This document shows positions 9,376 to 16,405 of a DNA stretch of 41,534 nucleotides, one piece after another. The first letter of the stretch is position 1; each line of letters starts with the position of its first letter. Position numbers and translations under genes: made by a program. The DNA comes from Nitrospinota bacterium (lineage in GTDB: Bacteria; Nitrospinota_A; UBA7883; JACRGQ01), in NCBI GenBank assembly GCA_016200345.1, contig JACQEX010000092.1, forward strand, positions 1-41,534. The letters are read 5' to 3'. The notes below the pieces were generated by a model, which did no database searches, was not told where the DNA came from, and was given only the letters and a program-made list of their open reading frames with translations.

Positions 9376-10107
9376 GTGGACGACCCATCCAAAGAAAAAA
9401 GCGTTGAGGACGTTTACCGGGAGTACTCGGCGGTTTTTGACTATTTTTCGGACGAGCGTTTTTCTCCGTCCAACGAATATTTTACAAACCACGTAGCAAA
9501 GCTTATCAAACCAAAATTCAAAATTTGCGAGGTCGGGGGCGGAACAGGCTACTTTACGCAGAAATTCCTCGACGACAGGGAAGACGTGGAACTGTTGTTC
9601 ATAGAGCCGTTCGAGGCGATGCTAAAACAGGCCAAAGCCAGGCTTGGCGACTCAGTTCGCTATTTAAAAAACACTTTCGAAGAGGTGGTCAACACGCTTG
9701 AAAAACAGGATGTTTTCGTTTTTCAGCGCTCGTTTTACCATCTGTATAAAGATATGGAATCTTACAGGCGGTTGATTAAAACACTTTACGACCTGACCAA
9801 CGTCGAGGGGTTTGTCTGCATTCAAAACGTCCCGCCAGTTTTTGACGTCCCGGAGTTTAAAAAACATTTTTACGACAAACATTTGGAGCACGGGCTGGCG
9901 GTGGAAACCTTCAATGAAAAATGGCCCGTGCTGGAAAAAGTGATGCTGGACTTCAACGAGCGAACCGCGAGAAACGACTATTTTTGCATCCCCGCCGACG
10001 CCCTGTCGGCCTTTTTTATCTTTGGGGGGTTCTCCCTGTATCACGTCGACGCCGAGCACAACACGCTCATTTTTTGCAAATCCGCCGTGCCGCTGATTAC
10101 CGGCTAA
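9376..10107 (+). CDS. Class I SAM-dependent methyltransferase, substrate unknown
   Basis: Motif I for AdoMet binding is present as CEVGGGTGYF at residues 51-60, followed by an acidic residue at the end of the next strand (LFIEPFEAML) that would hold the ribose. The topology through IQNVPPVFDVPE and the aromatic C-terminal half fits a class I Rossmann methyltransferase of 243 aa. Nothing in the sequence names the substrate. The start is GTG 9376; only a weak GGA-type ribosome binding site is upstream, consistent with coupling to the cyclase gene 16 bp before. Its stop is 103 bp before the tRNA gene. Confidence 0.8.
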   Translation: MDDPSKEKSVEDVYREYSAVFDYFSDERFSPSNEYFTNHVAKLIKPKFKICEVGGGTGYFTQKFLDDREDVELLFIEPFEAMLKQAKARLGDSVRYLKNTFEEVVNTLEKQDVFVFQRSFYHLYKDMESYRRLIKTLYDLTNVEGFVCIQNVPPVFDVPEFKKHFYDKHLEHGLAVETFNEKWPVLEKVMLDFNERTARNDYFCIPADALSAFFIFGGFSLYHVDAEHNTLIFCKSAVPLITG

Positions 10108-10149
10108 AAACGGCATTTTTCACTATTTCCGGCGGGCTAGAATACGTTG

Positions 10150-10177
10150 TTGACTAACGGCGTTGGGCGGATATAAT
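10150..10177 (+). promoter_or_regulatory. Sigma-70 promoter for tRNA-Gly
   Basis: TTGACT (10150-10155) and TATAAT (10172-10177) are 16 bp apart, a near-consensus promoter. The tRNA gene starts at 10211, which leaves a short 5' leader to be removed by RNase P. Confidence 0.8.
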
Positions 10178-10206
10178 TACGCCTTGGCTTTAGCGTTCTG
10201 ATACGG

Positions 10207-10285
<79 letters not shown>

Positions 10286-10316
10286 TTATCTTTGGGCTTT
10301 GTTGAAGGAGGGGGCT

Positions 10317-10793
10317 ATGACCGATCAAAATAATTCCGCCGCTGAACAAAAAGAAAAATGGGTTGATTTGCTTCAGACGATGGACTTCTTTAAAACCTTC
10401 GACCGAGGCGACTTAAGGGAACTGTTTTCATTTGGCCAGGTCAGACGGTTCAGGGCTAAGGAATACATTATTAAAGGTGACGTGCTTGACTCGTCGTTTT
10501 ACTTCCTTTTGCACGGCAGGGCCGACGTAATTTTAAAACCCAAGACCGGCGGCGATGCACAAAAAATTGCCGTGCTTCAAGACGGGGAGTGCTTTGGGGA
10601 GGTTGCCATCTGGCTCGGCGGGTCAAGATCCGCAAGCGTCATGGCGACGACCGACTGCTCGGTTTACGAGTTGAACAAGGACGAGTTGGAAAGGATGGCC
10701 ATTCCGCTACAATGCAAAATGGTCAAACGAATCGCCTACTCAATGGCCGCGAAAATCCACGAGAACAACCAGCAACTAGTCCGGTTTATGTAG
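10317..10793 (+). CDS. Single-domain cyclic-nucleotide-binding protein (CAP_ED)
   Basis: This 158-aa protein is almost entirely one cyclic-nucleotide-binding fold. The phosphate-binding cassette reads FGEVAIWLGGSRSASV (residues 93-108), with the FGE glutamate and the RSA arginine that contact the ribose and phosphate of the ligand. There is no DNA-binding helix-turn-helix and no other effector domain, so it probably acts by binding a partner. AAGGAGG at 10305-10311 fixes the start at ATG 10317; an in-frame TTG at 10299 lacks such a signal. It is next to the tRNA gene and converges on spoVG with a 8-bp gap. A second protein with this fold lies at 14233-15180. Confidence 0.88.
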   Translation: MTDQNNSAAEQKEKWVDLLQTMDFFKTFDRGDLRELFSFGQVRRFRAKEYIIKGDVLDSSFYFLLHGRADVILKPKTGGDAQKIAVLQDGECFGEVAIWLGGSRSASVMATTDCSVYELNKDELERMAIPLQCKMVKRIAYSMAAKIHENNQQLVRFM

Positions 10794-10801
10794 AACCGGC
10801 C

Positions 10802-11116
10802 TCAGGCCTCGCCATACGCGTGTTCGGACTCCACGGACGCGGCCCTCGGGGCCATGTGCGCGTCCCCCATGATTTTCTTGTATTCGTTGAAAATATGGTC
10901 TTCGATTGTCTTTCGGAAATCGCTGTTTATCGGATGCGCGATGTCCTGGTACTTGCCGTTTTTTCTACGTCTGCTGGGCATGGAGACAAAAAGTCCGTTT
11001 TTTCCCTCCACGATCTTAATGTCCTTAATCACCAGCGCGTTCTCGATGGTTAGGGACACATACGCCCTAAGTTTTTCATCCTCGACAGGCCTGACCACTA
11101 CTTCTGTTATTTCCAC
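10802..11116 (-). CDS. spoVG: SpoVG family RNA/DNA-binding regulator
   Basis: The conserved family signatures are evident: ALVIKDIKIVEGKNGLFVSMPS, seen in pieces as IVEGKNGLFVSMPSRR, and DIAHPINSDFRK. SpoVG binds nucleic acids and acts as a global regulator; it is best known from Firmicutes but is also found in several diderm phyla. I prefer GTG 11116 (VEITEVVVRP, equivalent to the family's MEITDV start), one base after the ispE stop; GTG 11128 would add four residues and overlap ispE. The ~104-aa protein has an extra C-terminal tail after the core. Gene order ispE-spoVG is conserved in distant bacteria. Confidence 0.93.
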   Translation of the reverse strand: MEITEVVVRPVEDEKLRAYVSLTIENALVIKDIKIVEGKNGLFVSMPSRRRKNGKYQDIAHPINSDFRKTIEDHIFNEYKKIMGDAHMAPRAASVESEHAYGEA

Positions 11117-11117
11117 A

Positions 11118-12047
11118 TTAACCCCCACAAACCCCTTTTAAATGCGCCATGGAATTTTTCGGCAAGACCACCTTGCTCCATGTTTCCTTGTTTTTACGCG
11201 AAAACGCACGAAGCGCGGAATTGGCCTGTTTCCGGCCGTTGAAAAGTACGAACATCGCGCTCCCACTACCTGTAAGCATAACCCCTCTTCCATTTAAGCT
11301 CTGCAACTCGCGCCTCAAACGGGCTATCGCCGGATGCATATTCAAAACGGTCCCCTCCAAATCGTTTTGGAGCAACCGCACAGTTTCGCTTAAAGTGAAC
11401 CCACTTCCCCTTATTTGACGGGGAATTCTATACGGTTTTAAAGGTTTTGTCAAGCTAAAGTCAAAATCCTTGTACGCCTTTTGCGTGGAAACTTTAATCC
11501 TGGGTTTTACCAACAACGCCGCGAACTTTTCCGCAGGCGGAAGTTTGGTCAGCTTCTCCCCGATTCCGCAAACCCACGCGCGGGGAGCGAATAAAAAAAA
11601 CGGCACGTCGGCGCCAAGCTCAAGCCCGATTTCCATTAGTTTTGCGTCGCCAAGCCCAAGTCGCCATATCTGGTTCAGGGCGCATAAAACCGTCGCGGCG
11701 TTGGAGCTTCCCCCGCCAAGCCCGGCGCCGGACGGTATGTTCTTCTCAACGTGGATGGCAACGCCCGGCAACCCGTCCTTGTAAAGCTTCATGGCGGCCA
11801 GCCACGCGAGGTTTTTTTTAACCGGGATGGATTTGTCGGAACAAGTGACAGAAACCTTGCCCTTTTTTGCCGGTTTAAAAGTGATTGTGTCGCAAAGATC
11901 AATCATCTGAAAAACCGAGGCGATGTTGTGGTATCCGTCTTTCCTAATTCCCGTAATCTTCAGCAACAGGTTGATTTTAGCTGGCGATTCAACGGAAAAC
12001 GCCCTCCAACTTCCGGCAAAACGCTTATTTTCCGGTATTTTTGGCAT
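11118..12047 (-). CDS. ispE: 4-diphosphocytidyl-2-C-methyl-D-erythritol kinase
   Basis: This GHMP-family kinase phosphorylates CDP-methylerythritol in the non-mevalonate isoprenoid pathway. The N-terminal block SPAKINLLLKI, the ATP-binding PSGAGLGGGSSNAAT and the C-terminal LTGSGSAMFVLF are diagnostic. The 309-aa form starts at ATG 12047, with AAAAGG upstream; TTG 12065 is a possible longer start. It overlaps the end of the DUF2304 gene by 23 bp, and spoVG begins just after its stop. It is the only isoprenoid gene in the window. Confidence 0.95.
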   Translation of the reverse strand: MPKIPENKRFAGSWRAFSVESPAKINLLLKITGIRKDGYHNIASVFQMIDLCDTITFKPAKKGKVSVTCSDKSIPVKKNLAWLAAMKLYKDGLPGVAIHVEKNIPSGAGLGGGSSNAATVLCALNQIWRLGLGDAKLMEIGLELGADVPFFLFAPRAWVCGIGEKLTKLPPAEKFAALLVKPRIKVSTQKAYKDFDFSLTKPLKPYRIPRQIRGSGFTLSETVRLLQNDLEGTVLNMHPAIARLRRELQSLNGRGVMLTGSGSAMFVLFNGRKQANSALRAFSRKNKETWSKVVLPKNSMAHLKGVCGG

Positions 12048-12393
12048 TCTTATCGGCCTTTTCAACGGCGTTTTTTAATATTCCAATCTCCTGGACCAAC
12101 TTTTGCGTCTGGGACGAAATACGCGATACGGCGACGCTCAAACCAAGCAAAATTACCAAGATAAGAAAAATGGAATACACCAAAATTGCGTTTGAAACCA
12201 GGGCGAACCCCAATGTCTTTGCAAAGAAATCCATCTTGTCGGCAAAAAGAGAAAAGACCAACACCGAAACGCCGACAAAAAACCAGGTTAGCGAATAGTT
12301 TTCCCTAAGTTTTTTCCGTCGCACGAGCTCGAAAATAAGCAGGAGGAACCCCGATGAAAATGCTACCGAGACAATTCGCAATGTCGTGGTCAA
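12025..12393 (-). CDS. DUF2304-type small membrane protein
   Basis: About 122 aa with three predicted membrane helices (near residues 5-22, 37-55 and 66-90) followed by a short coiled-coil tail rich in Lys and Gln. This fits the DUF2304 family, whose genes commonly follow family 2 glycosyltransferases as here. The start is TTG 12393, which overlaps the glycosyltransferase stop (TTGA) and is supported by a strong AAGGAGGA six bases upstream. Its role is unknown; a membrane anchor or partner for the glycosyltransferase is an inference from gene pairing. Confidence 0.78.
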   Translation of the reverse strand: MTTTLRIVSVAFSSGFLLLIFELVRRKKLRENYSLTWFFVGVSVLVFSLFADKMDFFAKTLGFALVSNAILVYSIFLILVILLGLSVAVSRISSQTQKLVQEIGILKNAVEKADKNAKNTGK

Positions 12394-13085
12394 TTTGTCC
12401 TCCTTAATCTTCTAATCAACAGTCCAAGCGATACTTTTACCACAAAATAGGCCCCGGAAAAAAAACCTATGCTTGAAACGCCGCCCTGCCGTTCTCTCAT
12501 CGCCGTTGGAGTTTCGGAAACCTTGAGGCCGGCGCGGATCGCAAGTATTATCGCCTCCGGTTCCGGATAATCGAACGGGTACTCCTCGGCAAAGAGCCGG
12601 ATGGCCTTGTCATTACAAAGCCTGAAACCGGAGGTCACGTCGTAAACCCTCATTCCCACCAGCACATTTATCCACCATGAGAAAAAATTGATGAACCGGC
12701 GACGGACGTAAGACGATTGGAAACCGGTTTTGCCGCCACCCAAAAACCTGGAGCCAATAACCAAATCCGACCCGGCGCGAGACATCTCGTCAGCCAGCAG
12801 TCGCATGTTCGAAGGAACGTGCTGACCATCGGCGTCGCACTGCACGGCGTGCGAACAACCGTTTTCTTTGGCGAATTTGTATCCGGTTTGCATTGCGACG
12901 CCAATTCCCATGTTCAATGGGAGGTCAATAACATTCGCCCCCTCCCCCCTGGCAACGGCCGACGTATTGTCGGTCGAACCGTCGTTAACCACCAACACCC
13001 GTTCCGGAGGGAAAATCTCGAAAAGCTCCCTTAAAAGCGCCTTGAGCGAAGCCTCCTCGTTGTAGGCGGGAACAATGACAAGCAT
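12390..13085 (-). CDS. Family 2 glycosyltransferase, dolichyl-phosphate-mannose-synthase-like
   Basis: A 231-aa GT-A-fold enzyme. It opens with VIVPAYNEE, then has VVNDGSTDNT, GIGVAMQTGY and the metal-binding CDADGQH (DxD at 84-86), followed by VIGSRFLGGG. This pattern matches polyprenyl-phosphate sugar transferases of the DPM1/DUF2304-linked type. A single hydrophobic stretch near the C-terminus (GAYFVVKVSLGLLI) could attach it to the membrane. I start at ATG 13085; GTG 13100 is possible and would overlap the upstream gene by 14 bp. It lies between a PssE-like glycosyltransferase and the DUF2304 gene, suggesting a glycan or lipid-linked sugar step. Confidence 0.88.
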   Translation of the reverse strand: MLVIVPAYNEEASLKALLRELFEIFPPERVLVVNDGSTDNTSAVARGEGANVIDLPLNMGIGVAMQTGYKFAKENGCSHAVQCDADGQHVPSNMRLLADEMSRAGSDLVIGSRFLGGGKTGFQSSYVRRRFINFFSWWINVLVGMRVYDVTSGFRLCNDKAIRLFAEEYPFDYPEPEAIILAIRAGLKVSETPTAMRERQGGVSSIGFFSGAYFVVKVSLGLLIRRLRRTN

Positions 13086-13086
13086 T

Positions 13087-13578
13087 TTACCGGCGTCCAC
13101 AAGCGTCCAAAAATTCGACTATGGCCTGTTTTATGGCGCCTGCCCCTGTGGTCGTGCCGGAGGCCGTTTTTCGCCCCGCCAAGGCTTGCCTGACTTTCAC
13201 GCCCAATTCGTCAATATTTGTGCAGACCGTCACAAGCGGCCTGGGCCTTGCCAGTAGCTCCTCGGAAATTTCCAATTGATGGTCGTTAAAATGTTCCCCG
13301 CGCAATTTTCTCCTGGGCGAAATTAGAATCGGCGCGCCCGCTTTCCTTGCCGTAATCATGGTGCCTATCCCGGCGTGCGCCACCACAAGCTCCGCGGCGT
13401 TTATAAGTCTCTCGGCCTCGACCATCGGATAATACCTGCTCCAAACAGAATTTTTGGGGAGGTAATTGCAACAGCCAATTTGCATGACCATCCCGTCATA
13501 TTCCGGCGCTAGATCGTCCATGGCCTTGATCAGCATGTCGAACGGCTGGTCGTGGTTCCCTACGGTGACGTAAATCAT
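13087..13578 (-). CDS. PssE/Alg13-like glycosyltransferase (family 28 C-terminal domain)
   Basis: The protein (163 aa) begins with IYVTVGNHDQPFDMLIKAMD, as in PssE/Alg13 subunits ('IfVTvGt...f..L'), and contains AAELVVAHAGIGTMITARKAGAPILISPR, here seen as VVAHAGIGTM and KAGAPILISPRR, followed by EHFNDHQLE. This is the nucleotide-sugar-binding half of a GT28-type enzyme; such proteins normally need a membrane partner (PssD/Alg14) that is not encoded nearby. No Shine-Dalgarno sequence precedes ATG 13578; a GGGAG...CTCCC hairpin lies in the 26-bp gap upstream. It is followed by the family 2 glycosyltransferase. Confidence 0.85.
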   Translation of the reverse strand: MIYVTVGNHDQPFDMLIKAMDDLAPEYDGMVMQIGCCNYLPKNSVWSRYYPMVEAERLINAAELVVAHAGIGTMITARKAGAPILISPRRKLRGEHFNDHQLEISEELLARPRPLVTVCTNIDELGVKVRQALAGRKTASGTTTGAGAIKQAIVEFLDACGRR

Positions 13579-13604
13579 GTCGGGAGGAGGGAGTGACGCC
13601 TCCC

Positions 13605-14066
13605 CTACTTAGCCTTTAATTTGCTTTTGGGTATGCAGGCCTGGGCGTAGGTGAAGCCTTTTGCAATTTTGCCCTCCGAATCAAGCCAATAATCAGAAAT
13701 TACGGCCTCCTTCAGGACGGTCTCGGAAATAGTTTCGCTCACCGAGGAGACTCCGGCGGAGTCCACGGACTGCCTTCCTCCGACATTTTCGTCGAGCATT
13801 ATCGAAGCCACGTGCACGGAGACGGATTTTGCGAGTGATTCCCTGGCGCTGTCGGCGGCGCAGGGCTTGCCCTGCTCTTGGAAAAAAGTCTGCTCGCAGG
13901 ATCCTAGGGCGCAAATTTTATCGTCGTAGATTTTCGTCGTGCGAACCCAACTCGGAACGGAATCGTTTTGATTTCCCCCGCTCTGGGCGGAATTCTTGGC
14001 CGTTGCGCATGAAATGGCGACAAGCGGAATAGCCAATGTAAAAAGCCGTGCAAGTTGTTTTCTCAA
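13605..14066 (-). CDS. LPP20-like lipoprotein
   Basis: The N-terminus is a lipoprotein signal: basic MRKQLARL, hydrophobic FTLAIPLV and a lipobox AISC with Cys at about residue 20. The mature part opens with a Gly/Asn-rich linker and 'PSWVRT', then a domain of the LPP20 type (PxWV, then an Ala-rich helix ADSARESLAKSVSV and a later two-strand region). About 153 aa. It would be anchored in the inner leaflet of the outer membrane or the periplasmic face of the inner membrane. The start is TTG 14066 with a GGGGGA about nine bases upstream. The function of this family is not established. Confidence 0.72.
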   Translation of the reverse strand: MRKQLARLFTLAIPLVAISCATAKNSAQSGGNQNDSVPSWVRTTKIYDDKICALGSCEQTFFQEQGKPCAADSARESLAKSVSVHVASIMLDENVGGRQSVDSAGVSSVSETISETVLKEAVISDYWLDSEGKIAKGFTYAQACIPKSKLKAK

Positions 14067-14157
14067 GTTCTATTTTCCCCCAAATATTTATTAGGCCAGA
14101 GTGAAATGTACCTAAACGAACCATATTTGTCAATTCCGGCGAACGGCGGAAACAAAT

Positions 14158-14186
14158 TTGCCAGCCATTTCCAAATGTTGTAATAT
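14158..14186 (+). promoter_or_regulatory. Sigma-70 promoter for the pseudo-receiver gene
   Basis: TTGCCA (14158-14163) and TAATAT (14181-14186) are exactly 17 bp apart. Transcription would start near 14193, leaving a ~40-nt leader that includes the GGGGGGAT ribosome-binding region just before ATG 14233. Confidence 0.65.
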
Positions 14187-14232
14187 GCACGCACTGGGGC
14201 AGGAAGTCTTGCAACAACAAATGGGGGGATTT

Positions 14233-15180
14233 ATGGCCGAAAAAAAGAGCGTCAGAAAAAAAATCCTTGTTGCGGACATGAGTCCGACCGTCCGCAGGCT
14301 CATGTACTCGTTCCTCAAGGAGGACTTCCTTGTCGTCGAGGCGGAAAATGGCGCCGAAATTCTAACCCAACTGGGAAAATTGCACGACTGCGACTCGCAT
14401 TGCGTGCGTGGAGCCAAGGGCAAGGACGCCGCCAAGGCTCCGGAGCGAAACGAATCGTGCCAGGCAAAGGGTCTGGACATAATCGTCATGGGACACGAGT
14501 TGGGCGACGTCGACGCCACCCAGGTAACCAAGGAGATTAGGAAAAAATACCACAAGTTGTGCCTTCCAATTATTCTAAGCACCTCTACCAACGACAGGGA
14601 CAACATAATCAAGGCGCTGGACATTGGAATTAACGACGTAATCGTGAAGCCGTTTCCTCGTGAATTGCTAATAACCAAGATTCGCAAACAAGAGCATGCA
14701 ATGTCCGCCGAAAACATGAAACTTTCCGAGATTATCGCCAACATCCCGTTTTTTCACGGCGTGCCAGTTTCCCAGGTTTCCTATCTCCTTCACACCTGCG
14801 GGGAAACCAAAACTTATGAGAAGGGCGAACTGGTGTGCCAACAGAACGAGGACAACCACAACCTCTTCATCTTGCTGGATGGTAAATGCGACGTGATTTA
14901 CAACGGTCGCAAGGTGGCCGACATCGAGCCGGTTGAGACGGTTGGAGAAATGGGTTTTGTGGACGGCGCCAGCAAACGTTCGGCCACCGTTTCGACCTCG
15001 ACAGACTCCGAGATATACGTGCTGGACAAGAAAAAAATGGACCAATACCTCAACGAGGAGAGGGCCATTTCCGAAACAATCCTAAAAAACATTATTCTTG
15101 AGCTGAATTCCAGAATACGCAAATCAAACGCCATGGTAAACAAGCTCAAACTGATGGCCGAGGACTATTTAAGCGGCTGA
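14233..15180 (+). CDS. Degenerate receiver domain fused to a cyclic-nucleotide-binding domain
   Basis: Residues ~8-155 have the receiver fold (ILVADMSPTVRRLM at the start, DVIVKPF with Lys139 at the end) but the phosphoacceptor Asp is replaced by Gly87 (in IIVMGHELG), and the second acidic-pocket residue is Met16. A ~30-residue insertion (about 48-80) is rich in Cys and His (HDCDSHC at 51-57, Cys76). Residues ~165-300 form a cyclic-nucleotide-binding domain with an intact cassette VGEMGFVDGASKRSATV (237-253). It resembles its neighbour at 10317-10793. It is unlikely to be controlled by normal Asp phosphorylation. ATG 14233 is preferred to upstream in-frame codons because of GGGGGG before it. 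315 aa; no DNA-binding domain. Confidence 0.88.
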   Translation: MAEKKSVRKKILVADMSPTVRRLMYSFLKEDFLVVEAENGAEILTQLGKLHDCDSHCVRGAKGKDAAKAPERNESCQAKGLDIIVMGHELGDVDATQVTKEIRKKYHKLCLPIILSTSTNDRDNIIKALDIGINDVIVKPFPRELLITKIRKQEHAMSAENMKLSEIIANIPFFHGVPVSQVSYLLHTCGETKTYEKGELVCQQNEDNHNLFILLDGKCDVIYNGRKVADIEPVETVGEMGFVDGASKRSATVSTSTDSEIYVLDKKKMDQYLNEERAISETILKNIILELNSRIRKSNAMVNKLKLMAEDYLSG

Positions 15181-15184
15181 ACGC

Positions 15185-16405
15185 TCAAACGATGATGAGC
15201 TTTGCCGGCGCAAATCCGTTAAAGGCGGGCACCGCGCTGGCGCTTGAGTACGCCCCGATGTTCTTTACGTAAACCACGTTGTCCACGTCCAACTCAGGCA
15301 GTTCCTCCGTAAGCGATATTACGTCCAAAGAGTCGCACGTCGGCCCCGCAACGGTGCTTAGGAATTTCTGCCCCCGCCTCAGCGACTTCAACTCGTATTT
15401 GCAATGGTCGAAAATTATCCCCGAAAAATCCTGGTAGACGCCGTCGTTCAAATAATAATAGTTTTTGTTTTCCCGAAACGTGCGTCCCACGACCTGCGTG
15501 ACCAAAATTCCGGCCGGCCCCGAAAAAAACCTACCCGGTTCGGCGATAATTTTTATGTTCTTATAATAGTTTTTAAATAGGCGCATAATCTCTTTTCTTA
15601 ACGTGGAGGCCATTTTTTCAAAATCGACCCCTTCCTCCGAGTCGAACTGCTTAATGGGGAACCCGCCGCCGAGGTCCAGAATTTTGAGCTTCATGTCGGC
15701 GTACTCCGCCTCGTTAAATATGCTGGATGAAATTTCCAGCGCCTGGATGTAGTTGCTCACGTTTTTGCACTGCGAGCCCACGTGAAAACTCAGCCCTTCC
15801 GGGCTTAACCCAAGGCCTCGGGCCTTCTTCAAGAGGAAGACCGCCTGTTCCGGGTCGGCCCCGAATTTTAACGAAAGCTGGACGACGCTCCCAACGTTTG
15901 CCACCTTTATGCGCAAAACCACCCTTGCCTTCGGACAAAACTTGGCGATTTTATATAGCTCCGCCTCGTTGTCGAACGTCATCAGGTTGATTCCCTTGGA
16001 ATGGGCAAATTTCAAATCCTTCTCCGACTTGATGGTGTTGGCAAAAATGATGCTCTGGGGCGACGCGCCCGCCCTTAAAACCCACTCCATCTCGGTGCCG
16101 CTTGCAACGTCGAATCCGCTACCCAACTTGACAAATGTTTTAATTATTTCCGGGTTTGGGTTTGCCTTTATGGCGTAGAAGGGGGTGACAAAAGGAAGCC
16201 GCTTTTTAAAGGTGTTGTACTGTTTTGCCAAAACGCTTCTTTGGATTAGCATCAACGGCGAACCGTATTGTTTGACCATTTTACGAATCAGCGCCTCTAT
16301 CCCCTGGCGGGTTTGGGGCACCTTTGCCGTAGACGGATGGGTTATCGTCGGACTTGCAGACGCGGCTATCACATTGCCTTTTTTAATGGCCTCCTCCTTT
16401 TTCAT
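15185..16405 (-). CDS. Fold-III PLP decarboxylase, ornithine-decarboxylase type
   Basis: This alanine-racemase-fold decarboxylase (406 aa) has the PLP lysine in FYAIKANPNP (Lys80), GSGFDVASGTEME, HVGSQ, LDLGGGFP, EPGRFF and the substrate-side GPTCDSLD characteristic of ornithine/lysine decarboxylases, not of diaminopimelate decarboxylase. It would make putrescine from ornithine. Its ATG overlaps the stop of the homospermidine synthase gene by one base (TGATG), so the two are coupled. A ~35-residue N-terminal extension precedes the barrel. Lysine decarboxylation (cadaverine) or a carboxylated polyamine substrate cannot be excluded. Confidence 0.88.
   Translation of the reverse strand: MKKEEAIKKGNVIAASASPTITHPSTAKVPQTRQGIEALIRKMVKQYGSPLMLIQRSVLAKQYNTFKKRLPFVTPFYAIKANPNPEIIKTFVKLGSGFDVASGTEMEWVLRAGASPQSIIFANTIKSEKDLKFAHSKGINLMTFDNEAELYKIAKFCPKARVVLRIKVANVGSVVQLSLKFGADPEQAVFLLKKARGLGLSPEGLSFHVGSQCKNVSNYIQALEISSSIFNEAEYADMKLKILDLGGGFPIKQFDSEEGVDFEKMASTLRKEIMRLFKNYYKNIKIIAEPGRFFSGPAGILVTQVVGRTFRENKNYYYLNDGVYQDFSGIIFDHCKYELKSLRRGQKFLSTVAGPTCDSLDVISLTEELPELDVDNVVYVKNIGAYSSASAVPAFNGFAPAKLIIV

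Noticed and set aside
10801-10817. GGCC-TCA-GGCC repeat between the cyclic-nucleotide-domain gene and spoVG
   Set aside because: A 4-bp self-complementary unit with a 3-base loop; likely incidental and partly inside the spoVG coding end.
15185-16405. Diaminopimelate decarboxylase (lysA) as the identity of the PLP decarboxylase
   Set aside because: The GPTCDSLD substrate motif and pairing with hss fit the ornithine/lysine decarboxylase branch better.
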